In this document: positions 17,945 through 26,324 of the stretch, in pieces
Position numbering within the stretch: position 1 is the first letter of the stretch
Layout: each line of letters opens with the position of its first letter
Assembly: GCA_963795835.1 (NCBI GenBank)
Contig: CAWCJC010000009.1
Span: forward strand, 124,001 to 188,000
Length of the DNA: 64,000 nt
Direction: 5' to 3'
Source of the DNA: JALYXI01 sp963795835
Lineage (GTDB): Bacteria > Acidobacteriota > Terriglobia > Bryobacterales > Bryobacteraceae
Notes under the pieces: generated by a model
Told to the model about the DNA's origin: nothing
What the model saw: the letters and a program-made list of their open reading frames with translations, nothing else
The model's database searches: none
Translations under genes and position numbers: made by a program

Positions 17945-18784
17945 GTGCTGAAACTCTCGATTTTACTTGTCTTTCTAGCACTAAGCTGCTGCGCTGCGCA
18001 GCCTGAGGGCCCTCCTCTGGTGAACGAAGCCTTTCACCGGATGTACAGCTCGGATTTTACGGGCGCGCAATCGGTGATCGGGCGGTACATCGCCGAAAAG
18101 CCGGATGACCCTCTTGGGTATGCGGTACGGGCTTCTGCTTTTCTGTTCGCGGAATTGGAGCGCCTGGGCATTTTGGAGAGCGAATTTTTCGAAAGCGACA
18201 AACGGATATCGGACAACCGCAAAAAGCTGAAACCAGATTCGGCTGCTCACAACAGTTTCTATGCCGCAATCGACAAAGCCCAATCTCTCGCCCAAGTGAC
18301 GTTAGACAAGAACCCGAACGATCCACCCGCGCTCTTCGCCATGTGCCTGGCTTTAGGCGAGACAGGCGACTACATGGCCCTTGTGGAAAAAAAGCAAATT
18401 GCCAGTCTTTCGGTGAATAAGCGTGCCTATCGGGATGCCAAGCACCTGATTCAGGTGGACCCGTCGTTTCGGGATGCCTACCTCACGACAGGATTTACAG
18501 AATACCTGGTGGGATCTCTTCCCGCGGTGGTGCGATGGTTCGTCAAATTCGATGACGTACAAGGCAATAAGGAGCAGGGGTTTAAGAATTTGAGAATGGT
18601 TGCGCAGGACGGTCATTATCTGAAACCTCTTGCGAAAATCTTGCTTGCCGCCGGATATTTGCGGGAGAAAAAGCCTGTCGAGAGCCAGAAACTGCTGGCG
18701 GATCTGTCGCGCGAGTACCCTACAAACCCGCTAATTCAGAAAGAGTATGCGAAAGTCACGGCCAGCTTAAAGAAGACGGAGTAA
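17945..18784 (+). CDS. Secreted TPR-like protein of unknown function
   Basis: The start is GTG 17945. The 279-residue protein has an N-terminal Sec signal (LSILLVFLALSCCAAQ) and then helical repeats resembling tetratricopeptide repeats (AFHRMYSSDFTGAQSVIGRYIAEKPDD, AKHLIQVDPSFRDAYLTTGF, AKILLAAGYLREKKPVESQKLL). No catalytic motif is seen. Proteins like this are common in Acidobacteria genomes and probably act as periplasmic scaffolds. The gene stands alone between the MOSC gene and a convergent unknown gene. Confidence 0.7.
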   Translation: MLKLSILLVFLALSCCAAQPEGPPLVNEAFHRMYSSDFTGAQSVIGRYIAEKPDDPLGYAVRASAFLFAELERLGILESEFFESDKRISDNRKKLKPDSAAHNSFYAAIDKAQSLAQVTLDKNPNDPPALFAMCLALGETGDYMALVEKKQIASLSVNKRAYRDAKHLIQVDPSFRDAYLTTGFTEYLVGSLPAVVRWFVKFDDVQGNKEQGFKNLRMVAQDGHYLKPLAKILLAAGYLREKKPVESQKLLADLSREYPTNPLIQKEYAKVTASLKKTE

Positions 18785-18787
18785 CCT

Positions 18788-19228
18788 CTACAGTTTGATT
18801 TTCCAGGAAGCCTTCGGTTTTGGCTGGTCGCGTTCCTCCACGCGGTCATAAATATACTGGTTCGACACAGTTCCCAGAGACTCGTTATAGAGGCTTGGAA
18901 TATCCACCGCTTCCCGCAGATCTTCCTGGAACTCGTGGATCGCCCTCAGATCCTGAGCTAGTGCCGGGCGCCTTCTCCCCGAAGGGGTTTGCAGGAACTT
19001 TTGGAATCCACTGTCCACCAGCGTCGCAATCTCGGCATCCATGGCGACTCCCGCGCGCTCCGCGATTCGTGGGTGTTGGCCGGGAATATCTTCGAGAACC
19101 GCCGCAATGCCATTCCGGCTGATTTTCGCGCGAGTTCCCGCCTGATCAACGGTGAAGCCGGCATTGCGGGCACGGGTAAGATAGTCCGCGAAGCCAATCT
19201 GTTGCACCTTCGCATGGCGGAAGAACAT
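18788..19228 (-). CDS. Conserved hypothetical protein
   Basis: From ATG 19228 (MFFRHAKVQQIGFADYLTRARNAGF) the protein has 146 residues, with no signal or membrane segment. It is basic and ends PKPKASWKIKL. The open frame reaches 19453 but would then overlap the divergent glyA gene, so the shorter start is used. I do not recognise the family. The text (LEDIPGQHPRIAERAGVAMDAEIATLVD, DLRAIHEFQEDLREA) looks like genuine coding sequence for a small soluble helical protein. It is divergent from glyA across about 60 bases. Confidence 0.6.
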   Translation of the reverse strand: MFFRHAKVQQIGFADYLTRARNAGFTVDQAGTRAKISRNGIAAVLEDIPGQHPRIAERAGVAMDAEIATLVDSGFQKFLQTPSGRRRPALAQDLRAIHEFQEDLREAVDIPSLYNESLGTVSNQYIYDRVEERDQPKPKASWKIKL

Positions 19229-19289
19229 GTTCTCAGTATAGGAAGAATCTCCGGGAGATCGGCCCTGAATGATAAAATCCAGGTATTCT

Positions 19290-20564
19290 ATGCACAGTTC
19301 GATGGAGCGCCGCCTCTCCGAAGTCGACCCCGAAATTTTCGAGTCCATCCAGCGGGAGACGGAACGCCAGCACTCGCAAATTGAGTTGATCGCGAGTGAA
19401 AACTTCACTTCCGAAGCCGTGCTCGAAGCCACGGGCAGCGTGTTCACGAACAAGTACGCCGAAGGGTATCCAGGGAAACGGTATTACGGCGGTTGTGAAT
19501 TCGCCGACCAGGTAGAAACTCTGGCCCGTGACCGCGCCAAGAAATTGTTCGGTGCTGAGTATGCGAACGTTCAACCTCACGCGGGTTCCCAGGCCAACCA
19601 GGCGGCATTTGCCGCTGTCTTGAACCCAGGCGATACCATCCTGGGGCTTAGTCTGGCCCATGGTGGCCATCTCACTCACGGTTTCAAGCTCAACTTTTCG
19701 GGAAAGACCTACAATGCAGTGCACTACGGCGTCCGAAAAGAAGATGAATTGATCGATTTCGATGAAGTAGAGCGTCTGGCTGAGCAGCACAAACCGCGCA
19801 TGATCATCACCGGGGGCAGCGCTTACTCCAGAATCTGGGACTTCGCTCGTTTCCGCGAGATTGCCGACCGGCACAAGTCCCTCCTTCTTTGCGATATGGC
19901 CCACTTTTCGGGCTTAGTCGCGGCGGGATTGCATCCCAATCCTGTCCAGTGGTGTGACATCGTAACCTCGACGACACACAAAACGCTACGCGGTCCCCGC
20001 TCCGGCGTCATCCTCGCAAAAGAGAGGTTCGGCGCGGAGATCGATAAGAGCGTCTTCCCCGGCGCGCAAGGTGGCCCACTGGTTCATGTCATCGCAGCGA
20101 AGGCCGTCTGTTTCCTGGAAGCGATGAAGCCGGAATTTCGGCAATATCAGGAGCAGGTGGTCCGTAATGCCCGTGCTCTCTCTGAATCGTTGACTGCTGA
20201 GGGTTTCCGCATCGTCTCCGGCGGTACGGATACTCATGTGATGCTGGTGGATGTCTTTTCGAAGGGCGTGCGAGGGCGCGACGCGGAAAAATCTCTTGAT
20301 GAGGCGCGCATTACAGTGAACAAGAATGGCATTCCGTTCGACGTTAATCCTCCTCTGAACCCAAGCGGTATCCGGCTGGGTACGCCGGCCGTGACGACGC
20401 GCGGATTTGGCGAATCGGAGATGCGGGAGGTGGGCCGGCTCATCGCTGAAGTTCTGCGCGATGTAGCAAGCGAGCAGGTTCGCGCCTCCGTCCGCCGTAA
20501 GGTGGAAACGCTTACTGAACAATTCCCCCTCTATCCATGGAAGCTGGAAACTGTGAGTGCTTGA
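19290..20564 (+). CDS. glyA: Serine hydroxymethyltransferase
   Basis: This PLP enzyme interconverts serine and glycine with tetrahydrofolate and feeds one-carbon metabolism. From ATG 19290 it has about 424 residues, normal length; a second ATG at 19302 is also possible. It shows IELIASENFTSEAVLEA, the folate/PLP segments PHAGSQANQAAF and CDMAHFSGLVAAG, and the PLP lysine in STTHKTLRGPRSG. The weak Shine-Dalgarno AGG lies about seven bases before 19290. It is followed after six bases by a GT4 glycosyltransferase, possibly co-transcribed. Confidence 0.96.
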   Translation: MHSSMERRLSEVDPEIFESIQRETERQHSQIELIASENFTSEAVLEATGSVFTNKYAEGYPGKRYYGGCEFADQVETLARDRAKKLFGAEYANVQPHAGSQANQAAFAAVLNPGDTILGLSLAHGGHLTHGFKLNFSGKTYNAVHYGVRKEDELIDFDEVERLAEQHKPRMIITGGSAYSRIWDFARFREIADRHKSLLLCDMAHFSGLVAAGLHPNPVQWCDIVTSTTHKTLRGPRSGVILAKERFGAEIDKSVFPGAQGGPLVHVIAAKAVCFLEAMKPEFRQYQEQVVRNARALSESLTAEGFRIVSGGTDTHVMLVDVFSKGVRGRDAEKSLDEARITVNKNGIPFDVNPPLNPSGIRLGTPAVTTRGFGESEMREVGRLIAEVLRDVASEQVRASVRRKVETLTEQFPLYPWKLETVSA

Positions 20565-20570
20565 TCCGGC

Positions 20571-21833
20571 GTGAAAATCGCGATAGACGTTCGGCGGCTT
20601 CGCGATTTTGGCGTTGGGACTTACACTCGTAACCTTCTCACCGCGATGGCGGCGGTGGACGGACAGAATCGTTTCTCTCTGATCCTCCATCCGTCGGACC
20701 GGGAACAACTTCCTCCGTTACCCAACAACTTTGAGGTTGCGCCTTACTCGCACCGGGATACGGATCGCTCAGAACATCTCCGCTTTCCCGCGTTCGTCTC
20801 CGGTTTGGGTTGCGATATCGTGCACTTCCCGTTGAACCGGGTGCCTCTCCTAATGCGCAGGCCCTACGTCGTGACAATCCACGATTTGGGAGTTCTCCTG
20901 TTTTCTGAAACGTCCGGCATTTGGAAAGTCCTCCGCAATTTCCGTTTTCAACACGGCTTAATCCACGCCAGGCGGGTCATCGCGGTCTCCTCCTCTACCC
21001 AACGCGATCTCCTGAAACTGGTGTCCATCCCGCCCGAGCGCGTTCGGCTGATCTATAACGCACCCGATCCGAAGTTCTTCTCCACCGGCCCGAAACGGCA
21101 TTTGCCAGACAGTGAACGCATACTGGACCGCTACCAAATTCGCCAACCTTTTCTGCTGTACGCCGGCACAATTCGACCTCAAAAGAATATCCCGCGGCTG
21201 ATCGAAGCGTTCGCCGTGATCCGGGGCGAAATGGAAGCCCATCCGGTTTACCGCGATCTGCGGCTGATTATCATCGGCGACGAAATCTCCCGGTATCCGG
21301 CTGTGCGCCGCGCAGTCATGCAAAGCCGAGTGGAACAGAGCGTCCGGTTTCTCGGCTTTGTTCCTTTTGAAACGTTGCGGGTGTTTTATGAACGCGCTTC
21401 CGCCTTCGTGTTTCCGTCTCTGTACGAAGGCTTCGGGTTGCCTCCGCTGGAAGCAATGGCCTCTGGAACTCCGGTGGTTGCTTCCGGAATCAGCGCTTTG
21501 CCGGAAGCTGTAGGAGACGCTGCCCTGCTGGTGAACCCTGAGAATGTCTTCGATATCGCGCGGGGAATCCGGGAAGTGCTGCTCGATGACGACCTTCGGG
21601 CCAAGCTGATCACCCGCGGGTATGAGCATTCGAGTAAGTTCAGTTGGTCTCAGAATGCCGCGGAGGTGATTGCCACTTACAAAGAGGCTCTTAGGTTAGG
21701 GAAAGTGGCGGAAGGCGGGCTGGAAAAGCGGGAACGTCGCGCTGCAGCCATACCAGCCGTCCCCAGACAACCTCGCTTACTTGCCTCCCCAGAAGCGGCA
21801 AATCGCTCCAATTTCTGGGCTCATCCACTGTAG
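20571..21833 (+). CDS. Glycosyltransferase family 4
   Basis: This GT-B fold sugar transferase, likely acting on a cell-surface glycan, has 420 residues from GTG 20571. The N-terminal part starts MKIAIDVRRLRDFGVGTYTRNLL. The C-terminal donor domain has LYAGTIRPQKNIPRLIEAF and the E-x7-E motif region FPSLYEGFGLPPLEAMASGTPVVASG. Donor and acceptor are unknown. The last ~45 residues (after IATYKEALRLG) are low quality and overlap the convergent regulator gene by 143 bases, so the true end may be earlier. Confidence 0.9.
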   Translation: MKIAIDVRRLRDFGVGTYTRNLLTAMAAVDGQNRFSLILHPSDREQLPPLPNNFEVAPYSHRDTDRSEHLRFPAFVSGLGCDIVHFPLNRVPLLMRRPYVVTIHDLGVLLFSETSGIWKVLRNFRFQHGLIHARRVIAVSSSTQRDLLKLVSIPPERVRLIYNAPDPKFFSTGPKRHLPDSERILDRYQIRQPFLLYAGTIRPQKNIPRLIEAFAVIRGEMEAHPVYRDLRLIIIGDEISRYPAVRRAVMQSRVEQSVRFLGFVPFETLRVFYERASAFVFPSLYEGFGLPPLEAMASGTPVVASGISALPEAVGDAALLVNPENVFDIARGIREVLLDDDLRAKLITRGYEHSSKFSWSQNAAEVIATYKEALRLGKVAEGGLEKRERRAAAIPAVPRQPRLLASPEAANRSNFWAHPL

Positions 21834-22398
21834 AGGGAGTAATTAGGTAAAGTCGCGTTCCCCCTATCCGTAGCGACCGGACTAGAGTGCCGCCGGCTGT
21901 TTTCACCAGGTAGACTGCCTTGGGATCAAGCGTGCTGCCTGTGATCGGTTGACGGTCAATCAGAGCCGTATCGCCAGCCTGGAAATAAGGAAACAGCAGC
22001 GGGTCGTGCCCCAGAGTGACCAGAATCGGATCGCTGAGGGAAGCGAGCAGAGTGCGGGCCACGGGATAAACGTCACCGGGGTAAACCCTTTCCTCGAGAG
22101 CGCACGAAGGCCCCACGCTGCCGCGAATCCACGCGACTTCCATTGCACTCTGGCCGGCGGAGGGCGAAAGGACCGGCCGCTCGGCGTCGTCCATCAGATC
22201 CAGCAACGAAAGCCGAAGCTCCGCAATCAGACGGTCAGCGTATTCCGGAGAGAGGGAGCGCACACCTTTCAAAACGTTGTGCATATGAGGTTGGGACAGA
22301 CCCGCCATCCGGGCCAGTCCTCGTTCGGTCAGCTCGCCATTCCGGACGCGCTCCCGAATCTGCAGGATCAACCTCCGATGAAGAGAACCAAAGAGCAC
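21691..22398 (-). CDS. XRE-type regulator with catalytically dead S24/LexA-like domain
   Basis: The start is GTG 22398 and the protein has 235 residues. The N-terminal helix-turn-helix (LTERGLARMAGLSQPHMHNVLKGVRSL) spans about residues 22-50. The C-terminal half resembles the LexA/CI S24 fold (FPYFQAGDTALIDRQPI, AVYLVKTAGGTLVRSLRI). Where autocleaving repressors have G-x-S-M, this protein has GHDP, and the usual catalytic lysine position appears to be Arg, so self-cleavage is unlikely. It may sense a ligand or partner instead. It faces the zinc-finger gene at 22678 across an A/T-rich spacer with direct repeats, which are candidate operators. Confidence 0.78.
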   Translation of the reverse strand: MLFGSLHRRLILQIRERVRNGELTERGLARMAGLSQPHMHNVLKGVRSLSPEYADRLIAELRLSLLDLMDDAERPVLSPSAGQSAMEVAWIRGSVGPSCALEERVYPGDVYPVARTLLASLSDPILVTLGHDPLLFPYFQAGDTALIDRQPITGSTLDPKAVYLVKTAGGTLVRSLRIGGTRLYLITPSTVDEPRNWSDLPLLGRQVSEVVWGRLVWLQRDVPAFPARLPPLSLT

Positions 22399-22677
22399 AC
22401 GGTATACCTATTTCTCGCAGAAATATGCCCTATATGGAAAGGAGGTAGTACCGAGAGTTAAAGCTTAAATAAATGCCATTCTTATTAGAATATCATGGCC
22501 CGTAAAACCTTTAGTTTCTTATAGGTGGGTTATATGGTCCCGTAAAAGTCACGCTTATTCAGACCGGATATAATTTCTTTAGTGGTCTATTTTATACAGC
22601 TTACACACTATATTCACCACAGTTTATGAATTCGGCCGGCTATCCGAAATGCCGCGCCGGGAGGAAATTCGACAGTC
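22399..22677. promoter_or_regulatory. A/T-rich divergent intergenic region with 14-bp direct repeats
   Basis: This is the longest undamaged non-coding spacer in the window. Two copies of ATGGYCCCGTAAAA (13 of 14 identical) lie at 22494-22507 and 22534-22547, 40 bases apart, about four helical turns. A TATAAT box lies at 22569-22574 pointing toward the plus-strand gene, with the arms AGACC (22561) and GGTCT (22584) flanking it. The line starting at 22501 has 23 G/C of 60. The repeats are good candidates for binding sites of the adjacent XRE regulator. Confidence 0.5.
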
Positions 22678-23271
22678 ATGGAATGGACACGATCAGAAAC
22701 GATCGCCGTTGCCAAACAATCGTGTGTGCTTTGCCGAGGTGAAGGACTGCGCACGACCCCGATTAAAGGGCAGAAAAGCCCGTGCAACTGTGTTTTGCGA
22801 AATATCTTTAGAGAGTGCTACGGACGTTTTCGAGCCTGCCTTTCGAAAGAAAAATACATGACGAGAGTCACACTGGAGAATTGTTCCGGTAAGGGGGCCC
22901 GCCGGGTATGGACAAGAAAGGACGAAGATTTTATCGCCGATTTCTGCCTGGTCAGTAAAAGAACGCTAAATGATTTCGAATACCGTATTTTCCGTTTTCA
23001 TTTTTTGCTGGGTGCCGACTGGCGCCTTTGCTGCCGCCGCCTGGAGATGGATCGCGGAAACTTCTTCCATGCCGTTTATCGCATTCAACAGAAGCTCGGC
23101 AGAACCTTCCGGGAACTGGAGCCGTTCGCTCTTTTCCCGCTTGATGAGTACTTCGGGGGAACCGTCTCGAAGCAACTCCCCGTGCACTCCAACCTGCTGA
23201 CCATGCCCGACCGGAAACGCCGGACCTCCAGCAGTTTGACGCCGCCTCTCCGCGAAAGGAAGGTAGCCTAA
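22678..23271 (+). CDS. Zinc-finger protein with sigma-factor-like helical C-terminus, unknown function
   Basis: This is a 197-residue protein. The N-terminus holds a C-x2-C ... C-x-C set (C16, C19, C36, C38; CVLCRGEG and PCNCVLR) that suggests a zinc-binding fold like a DnaJ-type half-finger. The C-terminal half (EYRIFRFHFLLGADWRLCCRRLEMDRGNFFHAVYRIQ) looks like a helix-turn-helix of the sigma region 4 type. The last 30 residues are basic and disordered. GGAGG lies 13 bases before the ATG, rather far. I do not recognise the family. It is divergent from an XRE/S24-like regulator, which may control it. Confidence 0.65.
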   Translation: MEWTRSETIAVAKQSCVLCRGEGLRTTPIKGQKSPCNCVLRNIFRECYGRFRACLSKEKYMTRVTLENCSGKGARRVWTRKDEDFIADFCLVSKRTLNDFEYRIFRFHFLLGADWRLCCRRLEMDRGNFFHAVYRIQQKLGRTFRELEPFALFPLDEYFGGTVSKQLPVHSNLLTMPDRKRRTSSSLTPPLRERKVA

Positions 23272-23285
23272 GGCCCACAGGTGGG

Positions 23286-23326
23286 GGGAGAAACGGGGCC
23301 GTCCCCCCAAAGGCTCCGTTTCTCCC
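23286..23326. repeat. Long GC-rich hairpin, REP-like or terminator without U-run
   Basis: The left arm GGGAGAAACGGGGCC (23286-23300) pairs with the right arm GGCTCCGTTTCTCCC (23312-23326): 15 pairs with a single G-U, and an 11-base loop. It lies between the zinc-finger gene and the YdjM-like gene. No T-run follows on either strand, so it is not a standard intrinsic terminator. The arms resemble the class of dispersed palindromes with a gaaacgg core seen in REP-type elements, but only one copy is present here. Confidence 0.6.
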
Positions 23327-23338
23327 TCATAATGCGGC

Positions 23339-24304
23339 TTGGACAACCTGACTCACACGTTTACCGGTTTATGCCTAAGCCGCGCTGGTTTGAACCGCTT
23401 CACGCCTCTAGCAACGCCGATTCTATTGACTTCTGCAAACCTGCCCGACGCCGACATTGTCTCCTTGCTCCGCGGTTCGGAAAGTTATCTGCACTGGCAT
23501 CGCAATTGGACTCACTCGCTTTTGGCGGCTCCCGTTCTTGCAATCCTTCTTGCGCTTGCCTTCCGGTTCTTCCGGCCTTCGCTTCCCCTGCTGCCGGCTT
23601 TCCTGATCTCTCTTTGCGGAATTGCCTCTCATCTTCTTCTGGACCTGACGAACGTCTATGGCGTTCGAATCTTGCTTCCCTTCAGCGCCGCCTGGTTTGA
23701 ATGGGATCTGACGCCGGTGATCGATTTCTGGATCTGGGGGGCTTTTGCGGTTGCAGTAGCAGCTCCTCTCCTTTCCCGACTGGTGGGGTCTGAGATAGGC
23801 GAGCGGCGCGGCTTGAGCAACGGAAAGGGAGCTGCGATTGCCGCGCTCTTATTTGTAACTGCCTACAACGGCGGCCGCGCCGTGCTGCATTCCCGAGTGC
23901 TTGCAGAGTTAAACTCCCGCGAATATGCCGGCACGGCGGCGCTCCGGGTGGCAGCGTTTCCGGCTTCTATGAATCCGCTCAAGTGGAGAGGTGTTGCGGA
24001 AACGGCATCAGACTACCTGCTCTTCGATCTCAATTTGCCGGCCGCGTTCGATCCATCCACAGGGGAAACGATAACCAAGGCTCAGCCTTCGCCCGCAATT
24101 ACGGCGTCATCCAAAACCAGCGCCTTTCGCGTTCTGGCGGAGTTTGCACAATATCCTGTTTACCGCGAAATTCCGCGGAAGGAAGGAGGTGCAACGGTCC
24201 AGCTTTCCGATCTTCGGTTCGGATTCACCAGTACCGCGTACCTAGACCGCGCTAACAGAATTGAGTCGTCAGTGTTTCAGTTCGGGGCGGCCGCTCCCCG
24301 ATGA
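23339..24304 (+). CDS. YdjM/LexA-binding-type membrane metal-dependent hydrolase family protein
   Basis: The start is TTG 23339 (MDNLTHTFTGL). The 321-residue protein has an N-terminal histidine-rich signature: DNLTHTFTGLCL, NLPDADIV and YLHWHRNWTHSLL, followed by four to five transmembrane helices (LAAPVLAILLALAF, FLISLCGIASHLLLDL, WIWGAFAVAVAAPLL). This matches the YdjM (DUF457) family, inner-membrane proteins annotated as metal-dependent hydrolases with unproven substrates. The C-terminal ~120 residues are soluble. The end overlaps the convergent fcl gene by 36 bases. Confidence 0.85.
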   Translation: MDNLTHTFTGLCLSRAGLNRFTPLATPILLTSANLPDADIVSLLRGSESYLHWHRNWTHSLLAAPVLAILLALAFRFFRPSLPLLPAFLISLCGIASHLLLDLTNVYGVRILLPFSAAWFEWDLTPVIDFWIWGAFAVAVAAPLLSRLVGSEIGERRGLSNGKGAAIAALLFVTAYNGGRAVLHSRVLAELNSREYAGTAALRVAAFPASMNPLKWRGVAETASDYLLFDLNLPAAFDPSTGETITKAQPSPAITASSKTSAFRVLAEFAQYPVYREIPRKEGGATVQLSDLRFGFTSTAYLDRANRIESSVFQFGAAAPR

Positions 24305-25228
24305 CTCCTGGCGGAGATACCACTCATAGGTAGTCGCGATCCCCTGGCTCAACGAAATTCCCGGACGCCAACCCAAACTCAATAACCGCTCGACATCGAG
24401 AAGCTTCCGCGGTGTTCCATCGGGCTTCGACGTATCCCGGCTGATTGTCCCGCCATAGCCGACGATCTTCGCGACCAGGTGGGCCAAATCCCAGATGCTG
24501 ATCTCTTCGCCGGTCCCGACGTTGAAGAGATCGTCTGACGTCTGCTTTTGCATCAGGAATACTGCCGCGCTTGCCAGATCGTCCACATGCATGAACTCAC
24601 GAAGCGGGGCGCCCGTGCCCCAAACCACTGCTTCTTTCTCGCCGTTGACCTTGGCTTCATGGAATTTTCGAATCAGCGCGGGCAGAACATGTGAATTCTG
24701 GAGGTTGAAGTTGTCGCCCGGCCCGTAAAGATTGGTCGGCATCAAGCTGAGGACGTCAAAGCCATACTGTGCCCGGTAGGCTTGGCCCATCTTCAAGCCC
24801 GCGATTTTCGCGATGGCATAGGGCTCGTTGGTAGGCTCAAGTAAGCCGGTCAGAAGATGGTCTTCCCGCATTGGCTGCGGAGCATGCTTTGGATAAATAC
24901 AGCTTGAGCCTAAGAAGAGCAGCTTTTGAGCGCCGTTGCGGTACGCGGCATCGAGCGTCAACGTTTGGATCAAGAGATTTTCACGAATGAAATCCGCGCG
25001 CTGCGTGTTGTTGGCAAAGATTCCGCCTACTCGAGCCGCGGCAAGAAATACATACTCGGGCCGTTCCGCCGCGAAGAACTCATCGACCGCGGTCTGACGA
25101 GTAAGATCTAACTCGGAATGAGTCCGGACAATCAGGTTTCGAAAGCCTTCCGATTCCAGATGCCGAAGTATGGCCGAGCCCGCCAGGCCTCGATGTCCCG
25201 CTATGTAGATCTTGCTGCTTTGCTCCAT
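24269..25228 (-). CDS. fcl: GDP-L-fucose synthase
   Basis: This NADPH-dependent epimerase/reductase converts GDP-4-keto-6-deoxymannose to GDP-L-fucose. The protein has 319 residues with the Rossmann motif YIAGHRGLAGSAI, the active-site segments FLGSSCIYPK and NEPYAIAKIAGLKM (YxxxK), and MPTNLYGPGDNF. It follows gmd by three bases, so the two consecutive enzymes of GDP-fucose synthesis form an operon. The product probably feeds surface polysaccharide made by the glycosyltransferases nearby. Confidence 0.96.
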   Translation of the reverse strand: MEQSSKIYIAGHRGLAGSAILRHLESEGFRNLIVRTHSELDLTRQTAVDEFFAAERPEYVFLAAARVGGIFANNTQRADFIRENLLIQTLTLDAAYRNGAQKLLFLGSSCIYPKHAPQPMREDHLLTGLLEPTNEPYAIAKIAGLKMGQAYRAQYGFDVLSLMPTNLYGPGDNFNLQNSHVLPALIRKFHEAKVNGEKEAVVWGTGAPLREFMHVDDLASAAVFLMQKQTSDDLFNVGTGEEISIWDLAHLVAKIVGYGGTISRDTSKPDGTPRKLLDVERLLSLGWRPGISLSQGIATTYEWYLRQESSGSGRPELKH

Positions 25229-25231
25229 TGG

Positions 25232-26287
25232 TCATCCATGCTGCACACCGCCACGGCCGCGCAACGACACGGCGTGGCCGGCATTAATGAGTGTCGCTTC
25301 CTGCCGCGCCAGTTCCATATCGCCATCCACCATCATGGCCACCAATTCCTTGAAGTTTACTTTGGGCGCGAACCCGAACGCCTTCCGCGCCTTGGTGGGG
25401 TCACCCAGAAGATAATCAACTTCGGTGGGCCGCTTGTAGCGGTCGTCGATTTCGACGTACTCTTTCCAATCTAATTCCGCGCGTCCGAAAGCTTGATCCA
25501 GAAACTCGCGGACCGAATAGGCCTCCCCCGTGGCAATCACGAAATCGTCCGGTACCGAATGTTGAAGCATCTGCCACATCGCTTCCACATAATCGCCGGC
25601 GAATCCCCAATCGCGCTTCGCATCCAGGTTGCCGAGGAACAACTTCTTCTGCAGCCCGATCTTGATCCGCCCAACCGCGCGGGTAATTTTTCGAGTGACG
25701 AATGTTTCTCCACGCATGGGCGATTCGTGATTGAACAGGATGCCGTTCGAGACAAACATTCCGTAAGCTTCGCGGTAATTTACGCAGTACCAATAGCCAG
25801 CCAGCTTGCTCACGGCATATGGACTTCGCGGATAAAACGGCGTGCGTTCATTTTGCGGCGGTTTGGCCGCGCCGAACATTTCCGATGAACCCGCTTGGTA
25901 AATACGAACCGGTCTGTGGTTTTCCCCGGTATAGTCCCGGATCGCTTCAAGCAGCCGCAGCGTACCGGTTGCGGCAACGTCGGCCGAATACTCAGCTTGT
26001 TCGAACGATACGGCCACGTGCGATTGCGCGCCCAAGTTGTAAACTTCATCAGGTTGCACCTTCTGAAGAATCCGGCGCAAGGAACTACCGTCCGTCAGAT
26101 CTCCATAATGGAGAAACAGGCGGGCACCAGGTTCATGGCGGTCCTGGTAGATGCGGTCGATTCGATCCGTGTTGAACGTGCTCGCGCGGCGCACAATGCC
26201 GTGAACTTCGTAATCTTTCGCAAGAAGAAACTTAGATAAATAAGAGCCATCCTGGCCCGTGATTCCAGAGATTAAAGCGATGGGCAT
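25232..26287 (-). CDS. gmd: GDP-mannose 4,6-dehydratase
   Basis: This enzyme converts GDP-mannose to GDP-4-keto-6-deoxymannose, the first step toward GDP-fucose or GDP-rhamnose. The protein has 351 residues, with the NADP-binding ALISGITGQDGSYL, GIVRRASTFNTDRID, the catalytic region SSEMFG and YPRSPYAVSKLAGYWY. The ATG at 26287 sits immediately after a 7-bp inverted repeat and lacks a clear Shine-Dalgarno sequence. fcl follows directly. Confidence 0.96.
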   Translation of the reverse strand: MPIALISGITGQDGSYLSKFLLAKDYEVHGIVRRASTFNTDRIDRIYQDRHEPGARLFLHYGDLTDGSSLRRILQKVQPDEVYNLGAQSHVAVSFEQAEYSADVAATGTLRLLEAIRDYTGENHRPVRIYQAGSSEMFGAAKPPQNERTPFYPRSPYAVSKLAGYWYCVNYREAYGMFVSNGILFNHESPMRGETFVTRKITRAVGRIKIGLQKKLFLGNLDAKRDWGFAGDYVEAMWQMLQHSVPDDFVIATGEAYSVREFLDQAFGRAELDWKEYVEIDDRYKRPTEVDYLLGDPTKARKAFGFAPKVNFKELVAMMVDGDMELARQEATLINAGHAVSLRGRGGVQHG

Positions 26288-26310
26288 GAGAGTTTCATAA
26301 ACGAACTCTC
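26288..26310 (-). promoter_or_regulatory. Inverted repeat abutting the gmd start codon
   Basis: GAGAGTT (26288-26294) and AACTCTC (26304-26310) form a perfect 7-bp inverted repeat with a 9-base loop, ending at the base next to the gmd ATG. In the messenger it would occupy the ribosome-binding position. It could be a translational control hairpin or an operator; no T-run follows, so it is not a good terminator. Confidence 0.35.
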
Positions 26311-26324
26311 AATGTTAGCATTCG

